Below are positions 1 to 5,844 of a DNA stretch of 14,696 nt, piece by piece (within the stretch, counting starts at the first letter, position 1; each line of letters starts with the position of its first letter). The translations under genes were made by a program, and so were the position numbers. A model generated the notes under the pieces. It had not been told where the DNA came from. It did not search any database and was given only the letters and a program-made list of their open reading frames with translations. Location of the stretch: positions 1-14,696 of the forward strand of contig CAJUPJ010000056.1 of the NCBI GenBank assembly GCA_910588655.1, read 5' to 3'. This stretch comes from an uncultured Lachnospiraceae bacterium (GTDB lineage Bacteria; Bacillota; Clostridia; Lachnospirales; Lachnospiraceae).

Positions 1-20
1 AGGGTTTATAGGAGTTCCCT

Positions 21-1355
21 TTGAATAACCTAAATACATTATACAAGGAGAAAAAAACATTGGTACATGAAACATATAAATTAATTAATGCAATAAAAAA
101 GATGTATCCAGTAGTGGAATTTTTACATAACCGTTATTTTCCAGATGGCAAAGTATATTATTCCGAAAAAGCACTTATTGAGACAAAGAAAAAGGGAAGA
201 AAAGTTGCGCCGTTTGTCGTGCCTGTTGTGGGTGGGATTGCAATGGAAAATGAAGGCTACAGGGCAGATGAAATTGATGCGCCTTATATTGCGCCTAAAA
301 TGCCAATAACAGCAGCAGAACTTTCAAAGAAAGCTTTTGGCGAGTCACCAGAATCAGGACGCACACCAGCCCAGAGGGAAAATGAGGTACAGTCAGAGCA
401 TATGGATAATTTAAGGTGTTCTGTATGCAGGCGTATTGAACTTATGTGTTCAGAAATCATTACAACTGGCAGGGTCATGATGAAACATTTTTCAACTGCG
501 GAAGATGCAGCAGATGATGTTAATTATACATTGAAACAGTTACAGTTTTATGAAGGGGAGTTTGGGAACAGGTATGTTTTCCAGAAAGATTTTGCCAGCA
601 TGAAAGCAAGTGAAAAAATACTTGAATTTTATAAAATGGCAGTAATCCTGAAAAAGCGTGGGATAAGGGCAACAGACATGGTTATGACATCTGATGTTTC
701 AATGCTTCTTATGTCTGACATAGAATTTCTTGAGTTTTATAACAAGGCAAAAGTAGAAACAGGGGACATAAAACCAGAAGAAATGCCAGAAGGTGTTGTA
801 TGCAATGGCAGGATTAATATAAATGGCGTTGTCATGACAATGTTCACATACGATGAAAGTTATGAAGACCTGGATGGCGAGGCAAAGGAAATTTTCCCAA
901 AAGGGACACTTGCATTTCTTCATCCAGGATTAGGTGAAACAGTATATGCCCAGGTTACTTTTGTAGAAAAAGGCAGGTTTGCCACATATGCTGATAAAAT
1001 TATCCCACGCCTGGTTATGGATGAAAAAAACAATATGGCAGAAGTACAGGTCTTCTCAAGACCAGTCCCATACCCTTATGACTGGGAGGGCTGGCTTGTT
1101 TCCAATATTTATGGTGAACCACAGGCGGAAACAGAAAGTTACAGCCTTTTTATGGAAGAAGAACCAGAAGCCAGGGAAGACCTGCCTGTATTTAAGACAG
1201 AAGCAGAGATTAATTCAATGACAAGGAAAGCTGATGTTATAACATATGCGGAATTAATCGGGCTTAACGGTTTAAGCGAAGAACAGAAACTTGATGAGTT
1301 AAAAGCCTGTGTACTTAATTTCCAGGAAGAAATACAGGATATGCAGGGGGAATAG
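21..1355 (+). CDS. Major capsid protein, lambda gpE family
   Basis: This 444-residue protein would form the icosahedral head shell. Its family signature is a short N-terminal part with FLHNRYFP near residue 36, then APFVVPVVGG near residue 63. These are followed by a helical segment (RCSVCRRIELMCSEI, about 132-146) and a C-terminal core holding GLGETVYAQ, FATYADKIIPRLV and PYPYDWEGW (about 300-360). This is the lambda gpE / HK97-fold capsid pattern. It is longer than lambda gpE (341 aa) because of an acidic linker and helical tail from about residue 375. The TTG at 21 is the first possible start after an in-frame stop at 9-11 and has AGGAG at 10-14. A second in-frame TTG at 60, preceded by AAGGAG at 45-50, is an equally good start and would better match the family N-terminus. 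The scaffold/protease and portal genes presumably lie upstream of the window. Confidence 0.88.
   Translation: MNNLNTLYKEKKTLVHETYKLINAIKKMYPVVEFLHNRYFPDGKVYYSEKALIETKKKGRKVAPFVVPVVGGIAMENEGYRADEIDAPYIAPKMPITAAELSKKAFGESPESGRTPAQRENEVQSEHMDNLRCSVCRRIELMCSEIITTGRVMMKHFSTAEDAADDVNYTLKQLQFYEGEFGNRYVFQKDFASMKASEKILEFYKMAVILKKRGIRATDMVMTSDVSMLLMSDIEFLEFYNKAKVETGDIKPEEMPEGVVCNGRININGVVMTMFTYDESYEDLDGEAKEIFPKGTLAFLHPGLGETVYAQVTFVEKGRFATYADKIIPRLVMDEKNNMAEVQVFSRPVPYPYDWEGWLVSNIYGEPQAETESYSLFMEEEPEAREDLPVFKTEAEINSMTRKADVITYAELIGLNGLSEEQKLDELKACVLNFQEEIQDMQGE
45..50 (+). promoter_or_regulatory. Alternative ribosome binding site for the capsid gene
   Basis: AAGGAG lies inside the annotated capsid reading frame, 9 bases before an in-frame TTG at 60. 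It is a slightly better Shine-Dalgarno match than the AGGAG at 10-14 that serves the TTG at 21. The true capsid N-terminus may therefore be 13 residues shorter than annotated. Confidence 0.4.
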
Positions 1356-1356
1356 A

Positions 1357-1680
1357 ATGTCCGCATTTAAAGAACAGATACTAAAGGATATTGATGATGT
1401 GTTTGCAGATACAGATGAATTTTTTGAGGAGCACATTGTCAATGGCAGAAAAATGCCTGTAATGGTTGATGGGAACGAGAACGCAGAAAGGACAAAATTC
1501 CAGAAAGTATACCATGAAGGGAACAAGGCAAAGAAGCTTCTTATATATGTAAAGGCATCTGATTTTGGAAGGTTGCCTGCACATGGAAGCAGGATTATTA
1601 TAGACAGTTCAGAGTTCCTGGTATCAGATGCCATAAATGAGGCAGGCATGTACAGCATAACAATGGAGGCTTCAGGATGA
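1357..1680 (+). CDS. Small head-tail joining protein (lambda FII-like position)
   Basis: This 107-residue protein probably sits at the head-tail interface. The start is the ATG at 1357, one base after the capsid stop, with a GGGGG ribosome binding site 6 bases upstream. The same frame is open further upstream inside the capsid gene, but that start has no comparable site. The sequence has an acidic N-terminal helix with DEFFEEHIVNG. A small beta domain follows, with LLIYVKASDFGRLP, GSRIIIDSSEFLVSD and GMYSITMEA, ending in a typical beta-strand connector pattern. Length (lambda FII is 117 aa), order after capsid and before gpZ, and the strand pattern all point to the FII/XkdH-type joining proteins. 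The assignment rests on position and pattern rather than on a diagnostic motif. Confidence 0.65.
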   Translation: MSAFKEQILKDIDDVFADTDEFFEEHIVNGRKMPVMVDGNENAERTKFQKVYHEGNKAKKLLIYVKASDFGRLPAHGSRIIIDSSEFLVSDAINEAGMYSITMEASG

Positions 1681-2339
1681 GTGGCAATAATCTCAGCGTG
1701 ACAGTTAATCTTGATGGTGCAAGGCAAAGGCTTAGAGCACTGCAAAAACTGGCTAAACCCGCAATACGTGATTCAGTGAATGATACAGCAAAGAAAGCCA
1801 GGAGCAGGCTGGATGATAAAGTAAAAGAAGTTTACGCAATAAAAAAATCTGGTTTCAACAAAGCTGTAAAAATAAGGAGTGCTACAAACAGGACACTTAC
1901 AGCCCATATTACAGGGATTACTAAAAAAATACCCCTGGCCAGTTTTACGCACCGCAAAAATACCCTGGGTGATGGTAAATACTATGTCCCTGTACTAAGT
2001 AAAACTTTAACTGGTTCAGGTGGAAAAGCGGTAACAGCAAAAGTAAAAAACAAATCCCCGATGATAGAACTGAAGAGCCTTGGTGGTGCAAAGGCATTTA
2101 TTGCAAAAGTAAGGAAATTTAAAGGCCGTGACAGTAAAGGGAAATATGTACAGGATGAAACGAAAACGAAGACAGGTATTTTCCAGAGGACAGAGAGCGG
2201 AAAAATCAGACAGCTTTACGGACCTTCTGTTTCAGAGATGATGAAAGATATAGATGTATATGGCACAGTCAGGCCTTATATTGAAGAAGATTTAAAGAAT
2301 AACCTGGACAGGCAGATAAAAAGGAGGCTTGAAAAATGA
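1677..2339 (+). CDS. Minor tail protein Z-like (neck/tail completion)
   Basis: This 220-residue, very basic protein matches the prophage minor tail protein Z (lambda gpZ) family, which acts where the tail meets the head. It has an N-terminal VTVNLDGARQRLRALQKLAK segment, then an Arg/Lys-rich helix starting DSVNDTAKKARSRLDDKVKE. A beta-rich middle follows, and the signature C-terminal RQLYGPSVSEMMKD (about residues 178-191) precedes a final amphipathic helix. Lambda gpZ is 192 aa. Start and stop are coupled: the ATG at 1677 overlaps the previous stop as ATGA, and its own stop overlaps the next ATG in the same way. A gpZ-like protein next to a contractile-tail module marks the lambda-like origin of the neck genes. 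Confidence 0.78.
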   Translation: MSGNNLSVTVNLDGARQRLRALQKLAKPAIRDSVNDTAKKARSRLDDKVKEVYAIKKSGFNKAVKIRSATNRTLTAHITGITKKIPLASFTHRKNTLGDGKYYVPVLSKTLTGSGGKAVTAKVKNKSPMIELKSLGGAKAFIAKVRKFKGRDSKGKYVQDETKTKTGIFQRTESGKIRQLYGPSVSEMMKDIDVYGTVRPYIEEDLKNNLDRQIKRRLEK

Positions 2340-2863
2340 TACCACTGGCATTACAGGATGCACTTGTTAAAGAACTTGGGACTATATTAAAACCTTTAAA
2401 GCTTAAAAACAGGGATGGGGAACTTAGCCATATAAATATATATTCCCAGTATCTTCCAGTAAGCGATTCTTCCAGCAGCATGGATGGTAAAACAGGGGAT
2501 ATGGCATTTGACTTCCAGGGGATTAATGATAAATATGAGTCCCTGTTGCCGTTTGTTGTGGTATATCTCCAGGATGGTGTTATCCAGACAGGTGCAATGG
2601 CACATTCCATGAGTGCAGGGTTCGCAATTGGCGTTTATGACAATGATGGCAGCAGGCAGGGGTACAGGGATGTAATGCTGGTCATATCAAAGATTACAGA
2701 AAGGTTTGAGAAAAACGATATACTGGCAAATAAATTTATTGCACAGTTCCCAGTGGAATGGAGCTTACAAGAACCAGATGATATAACATGCCCATGTTTT
2801 TATGGAAGCATGGTATTGGATTTTGCTACACCAACATACAGAAGGGAGTGTATACATGCATGA
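2336..2863 (+). CDS. Probable tail terminator/completion protein
   Basis: This 175-residue protein lies between the gpZ-like gene and the sheath region, where tail terminators (lambda gpU, Mu gp37 types) are found. Visible features are an N-terminal helix (LQDALVKELGTIL), a central strand/turn region (FVVVYLQDGV, GFAIGVYDNDG) and a long helix starting GYRDVMLVISKITERFEKND. The end is a beta strand pair, WSLQEPDD and GSMVLDFATPTYRRE. This alpha/beta pattern, with a measured-response strand followed by GYRDVM and closing with a residue run ending in YRRE, recurs in Firmicutes prophage terminators. I assign it by position and fold pattern, not by a catalytic motif. The ATG at 2336 overlaps the upstream stop as ATGA. 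Confidence 0.6.
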   Translation: MIPLALQDALVKELGTILKPLKLKNRDGELSHINIYSQYLPVSDSSSSMDGKTGDMAFDFQGINDKYESLLPFVVVYLQDGVIQTGAMAHSMSAGFAIGVYDNDGSRQGYRDVMLVISKITERFEKNDILANKFIAQFPVEWSLQEPDDITCPCFYGSMVLDFATPTYRRECIHA

Positions 2864-3279
2864 GTACCACAAATAAAAAACCAAAAGAAAAAGAAGTTAC
2901 AGGAAACACATGTAAAGATAATAAAGAAACAGAAGATATGTTTAATGGTAATTGTCTGCCAGATGGAACAAAGGCAGGAAATAAATGCAATAGTAATGGG
3001 GATAAAGAAAATATACAGGCAGAAGAACCAGTTATATACATAGGACCGGATTTAAAAAATATTGTTTCAAGGAATACAATATTTAAAAACGGCATACCAG
3101 AAGAAATAACAAGGGAAGCTGGCAGCCTGCCTGTTATTATGAAGCTGTTCGTGCCGCTGAAAAAACTGCCAGAAGCATTAAAAACATTTACACAGGGTGG
3201 GTTTTATAAGACATTGTATGGCAATGCGGTAAAGGAAATAGCAAAAATAAACAGCAAGGGAGGGGAAAGTCATGAGTAG
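2860..3279 (+). CDS. Small phage protein of unknown function before the sheath
   Basis: I do not recognise a named function for this 139-residue protein. The ATG at 2860 overlaps the upstream stop (ATGA) and has AGGGAG about 11 bases upstream. The frame is open further 5', but that stretch lies within the terminator gene. Residues 1 to about 55 are low-complexity and hydrophilic (Lys, Asn, Thr, Glu, Gly) with three cysteines (18, 32, 43), so probably disordered. From about residue 56 there is an ordered part: PVIYIGPDLKNIV, then NTIFKNGIPEEI, then a hydrophobic segment MKLFVPLKKLPEAL. Small proteins with a YIGP-type opening sit directly before the sheath gene in many Firmicutes myoprophages, so a neck or tail-initiation role is plausible. 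This is inference from position. Confidence 0.5.
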   Translation: MSTTNKKPKEKEVTGNTCKDNKETEDMFNGNCLPDGTKAGNKCNSNGDKENIQAEEPVIYIGPDLKNIVSRNTIFKNGIPEEITREAGSLPVIMKLFVPLKKLPEALKTFTQGGFYKTLYGNAVKEIAKINSKGGESHE

Positions 3280-4756
3280 CACAGAATACCATCATGGGAT
3301 AACTGCTATTGAAAATGATACTAAAATGAAGACACCGCAGGATGGCACATCTGCCATACCTTTTGTAGTAGGCGCAGCACCTGTAAACCTTCTGGATGAC
3401 CCGGAAAGTGCAGTCAATGTACCAGTACTGGTAACAAACAGAAAGGATGCAGATGCTTTTATTGGTTTTTCATATGACTGGGGAAGATGTACAAGTGACA
3501 GGACGAAGTTTATGTATACTTTGTGCCAGGCAGTTTATGCAGCATTTAACATATTTTCTGTAAGCCCTGTAGTCCTGCTTAATGTATTAGACCCTGGAAA
3601 ACATAAAAGTGATGTTGGTACACAGAACCTGGAGGTTACAAATGGTTCAGCAAAATTACAGATAACAGGGGTACTGAAAGCAGAAACCAGGGTACATTCA
3701 GGTGAAACCTTATTAGAGCAGGGGTCAGACTATGTTTTATCATTTGATAAGGAAGGGTATCTGGATATCCTGCTTGCAGACCAGTCTGTAAAGGAAATTA
3801 CAGTTGAAAGCAAGAAAATAGACCCTTCACTGGTAACGGAAGAAGATATCATCGGGGGTTATGACCAGGCAACAGGGCGTAATACAGGCCTTGAATGTAT
3901 TGAGGATGTATTCCCGCTTTTTGGTGTAACACCAGGTATACTTATATGCCCTGGCTGGTCATCTGTACCAGAGGTAGCTGCCGCAATGCAGGTAAAGAGT
4001 ACATGCATTAATGGTGTGTTTGGATGTGAAAATATAGTTGACCTGGACTGTACAGAAAATGGTGCAAAACTGTATACACAGGTAAAAAAGGTTAAAGAAG
4101 AAAGTGCAATGTCAGGTACACATGAAGCTGTTGTATGGCCTATGGTTAAAACAGGGGGACGGGTTTTCTATTACTCATCTGTCCTGGCTGCCCTGACGGC
4201 TGCCACAGATATTGCAAATGATGATGTGCCGTCACTGACGCCTTCTAACAAAAAGATTGCTATAAGCGGCCTTGTACTGGATGATTTGGAAAATACAGAA
4301 GTAATGCTTACACTGCCTATGGCAAATATGGTTAACGGGTATGGTGTAATTACTGCACTTAATTTTAATGGCTGGAGGACGTGGGGCAGCAATACAGCAG
4401 CCTTCCCGGGTACTAAAGACCCGAAAGACAGGTGGTTTAACTGCCGCCGTATGATGACCTACTGTAAAAACCACTGGATACTTAATTACTTTGACAATGT
4501 GGACAATCCTGTTGATTTAAGGCTGACACAGACCATTGTTGAAAATGAAAACACATGGTACGCATCACTTTTTGCAAATGGGAAAATTGCAGGGGGAAGC
4601 ATTACATTTGATAACGGGCGCAATCCTGTTGAACAGATTTTAGATGGTAAGGTTATTTTTGACATCAGGGTGGCATTTTTTGTACCAGGGGAATATATTG
4701 TTGGTGAATTTGAATATGACCCTGTAATACTGTCAGAATATTTTACAGCTTCGTAG
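3272..4756 (+). CDS. Contractile tail sheath protein (P2 FI-like)
   Basis: This 494-residue protein forms the outer contractile sheath whose shortening drives the tube into the cell. The N-terminus (YHHGITAIENDTK, then SAIPFVVGAAPV) is the classic sheath opening. A family insertion domain with beta strands follows (about 110-195). The core from about 205 has VFPLFGVTPGILICPGWS, the helix VPEVAAAMQVKSTCINGVF and VWPMVKTGGRVFYYSS. Near the end are GYGVITALNFNGWRTWGSNTAAFPG (about 352-376), MMTYCKNHWILNYFDNVDNP and GEYIVGEFEYDP. The C-terminal half carries the conserved handshake region. P2 FI is 396 aa; the extra length is mostly the insertion domain. A strong AAGGGAGGGG lies 6 bases before the ATG, as expected for an abundant protein. 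It overlaps the upstream gene by 8 bases. Confidence 0.95.
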   Translation: MSSTEYHHGITAIENDTKMKTPQDGTSAIPFVVGAAPVNLLDDPESAVNVPVLVTNRKDADAFIGFSYDWGRCTSDRTKFMYTLCQAVYAAFNIFSVSPVVLLNVLDPGKHKSDVGTQNLEVTNGSAKLQITGVLKAETRVHSGETLLEQGSDYVLSFDKEGYLDILLADQSVKEITVESKKIDPSLVTEEDIIGGYDQATGRNTGLECIEDVFPLFGVTPGILICPGWSSVPEVAAAMQVKSTCINGVFGCENIVDLDCTENGAKLYTQVKKVKEESAMSGTHEAVVWPMVKTGGRVFYYSSVLAALTAATDIANDDVPSLTPSNKKIAISGLVLDDLENTEVMLTLPMANMVNGYGVITALNFNGWRTWGSNTAAFPGTKDPKDRWFNCRRMMTYCKNHWILNYFDNVDNPVDLRLTQTIVENENTWYASLFANGKIAGGSITFDNGRNPVEQILDGKVIFDIRVAFFVPGEYIVGEFEYDPVILSEYFTAS

Positions 4757-4771
4757 TAAGGAGGGCATATA

Positions 4772-5284
4772 ATGAAGGATTTAATTATACATGATTACAA
4801 TATATATAATGGGGATAATGAACTTATCGGGGATGGTGAGGAAATAACACTCCCTGATTTAAGCCCGGTATCAACTGACCTTGCAGGGTCAGGGATGCTG
4901 GGGAGTGTAAAAATACCTGTACCTGGTATGTATGAATCCTTGGTGGTTGACATCCCTTTCCGCATGATTAGTGAAAAAGCAACAAGGCTGTTTATTGGAC
5001 GAAGGTATGCAACAGTAAAAATAAGGGGTGGTATTTTATGGACAGATGAATCAACTGGTGATATGGGCGACCGCGGGATTGTTGTAACAGTACGTGGCAT
5101 GGGTTCAAAACTTTCGCTTGGGAAAATCAAACGTGGTGAAAAAATGGGTTCTGGCATAAGCATTGAAGCTGTATATTACAATGTTACAGTTGACAATAAA
5201 TGCCTTTTTGAACTGGATAAATTTAACAATATATGCAAAATTAATGAAGTAGATATTATGGAAAATTTAAGGAAACTTTGTTAA
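4772..5284 (+). CDS. Major tail tube protein (P2 FII-like)
   Basis: This 170-residue protein stacks as hexamers to form the inner tube inside the sheath. It follows the phage tube family closely. The start is LIIHDYNIYNGDNELIGDGE, leading into EITLPDLSPVSTDLAGSGMLG and VKIPVPGMYESLVVDIPFRM. The central strand is AATRLFIGRRYATVKIRGG-like (ATRLFIGR at about 70). The C-terminal domain has KLSLGKIKRGEKM, SIEAVYYNVTVDNKC and FELDKFNNICKINEVD. P2 FII is 172 aa, so this is full length. A near-perfect AAGGAGGG is 6 bases before the ATG, the strongest site in the window together with that of the sheath. It sits directly after the sheath gene with a 15-base gap, the usual FI-FII order. Confidence 0.95.
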   Translation: MKDLIIHDYNIYNGDNELIGDGEEITLPDLSPVSTDLAGSGMLGSVKIPVPGMYESLVVDIPFRMISEKATRLFIGRRYATVKIRGGILWTDESTGDMGDRGIVVTVRGMGSKLSLGKIKRGEKMGSGISIEAVYYNVTVDNKCLFELDKFNNICKINEVDIMENLRKLC

Positions 5285-5299
5285 AGGAGATGGACTGCT

Positions 5300-5689
5300 A
5301 TGGAAGGAAATAAAACAGTAAACCAGGATATAGAAACAAAAGAAAAAGTAACAGTAAAGCAGGAAACAGAAGAGACAGAAACAGATAAAAAAGGTGGGAT
5401 ATATTATGTAAAATTCTTTAACCCTTATTTTTATGAAGGCAAAGAATATGAAGGTGTGGATTTGGAAAAAATACGTGACCTTACAACAAAGGAAAAAATT
5501 AATATAGACCGTCTTTATGAACAGTTAGAGCCTGTAAAGAGCCAGACACCAGTTATGACAACAATGTATGCTGTATGTACAGCAGCACATATTACAAAGC
5601 TTCCTGTTGAGTTTTTCTATAAGATGAAAAATATAGACTTCTTACAGATTGAGAGAACAGTAAGAAGAGGTTTTTTTTCACCGGTTTAG
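5300..5689 (+). CDS. Tail assembly chaperone, short form (P2 gpE-like)
   Basis: This is the unshifted product, 129 residues, expected to bind the tape measure during tail assembly. Residues 1 to about 33 are a charged Glu/Lys/Thr-rich, probably disordered leader. The folded part runs from GIYYVKFFNPYFYEGKEYEG through KIRDLTTKEKINIDRLYEQL to MTTMYAVCTAAHITKLPVEF and KMKNIDFLQIERTVRRGF. This is the P2 gpE / phage tail assembly protein pattern, where a small beta hairpin is followed by a helix and a motif in the style of TLR(D)LTTKE. The ATG at 5300 has AAAGGAGA 9 bases upstream. It lies between tube and tape measure, where almost all long-tailed phages encode a frameshifted chaperone pair. The reading frame ends just after a T8 run (see the frameshift product). 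Confidence 0.85.
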   Translation: MEGNKTVNQDIETKEKVTVKQETEETETDKKGGIYYVKFFNPYFYEGKEYEGVDLEKIRDLTTKEKINIDRLYEQLEPVKSQTPVMTTMYAVCTAAHITKLPVEFFYKMKNIDFLQIERTVRRGFFSPV

Positions 5690-5823
5690 AACCTGGTGAT
5701 GGAAGAGCCTGGAGGAAAGTTGCCATAAAAACAGGAATGTTAGCAGGTACTGACTTTATTAAGCTTATGGACATGCCAGTATGGATGCTGTGTGAAATAG
5801 TTGATGATGTAACGGAAAAATAA
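5300..5823 (+). CDS. Tail assembly chaperone, frameshifted long form (E+E'-like)
   Basis: This is the predicted -1 frameshift product, about 174 residues. The first 126 come from the chaperone frame through the two Phe codons at 5672-5677. The other 48 come from the -1 frame, from TTC at 5677 to the TAA at 5821. The -1 frame is open only from 5653, so the slip must fall between 5653 and 5689, and the T8 at 5671-5678 lies there. The extra part has FTGLEPGDGRAWRKVAIKTG and DFIKLMDMPVWMLCEIVDDV, a compact helical tail with no start codon and ribosome site of its own that I can support. P2 makes gpE+E' by slipping on a T-rich heptamer and lambda makes gpGT the same way. Both the frame logic and the location agree. 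Coordinates span both frames. Confidence 0.8.
5671..5678 (+). other. Programmed -1 frameshift site (T_TTT_TTT slippery run)
   Basis: Eight T residues give the heptamer T TTT TTT (5671-5677) with the two Phe codons in the zero frame, a canonical X XXY YYZ slip site. A short hairpin can form directly downstream: CACCGG (5679-5684) pairs with CTGGTG (5693-5698), six pairs including one G-U, around an 8-base loop. It starts only one base after the heptamer, closer than the usual 5-9 base spacer, so its role as a stimulator is doubtful. The +1 frame closes quickly at a TGA, so only -1 is productive. Confidence 0.78.
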
Positions 5824-5826
5824 GAC

Positions 5827-5835
5827 AGGAGGGGG
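5827..5835 (+). promoter_or_regulatory. Ribosome binding site of the tape measure gene
   Basis: AGGAGGGGG follows four bases after the TAA that ends the frameshifted chaperone. It is the only strong Shine-Dalgarno sequence ahead of the tape measure and points to a start just downstream. In the tape-measure frame the nearest start-like codon is CTG at 5845, 9 bases after the G run. The nearby TTG (5840) and GTG (5835) are in other frames. Confidence 0.7.
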
Positions 5836-5844
5836 TGCGTTGTC

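Noticed and set aside
5679..5698. Downstream hairpin as a clear frameshift stimulator
   Set aside because: Six pairs with one G-U starting one base after the slip run is too short and too close to call a standard stimulator, so I left it as a note only.
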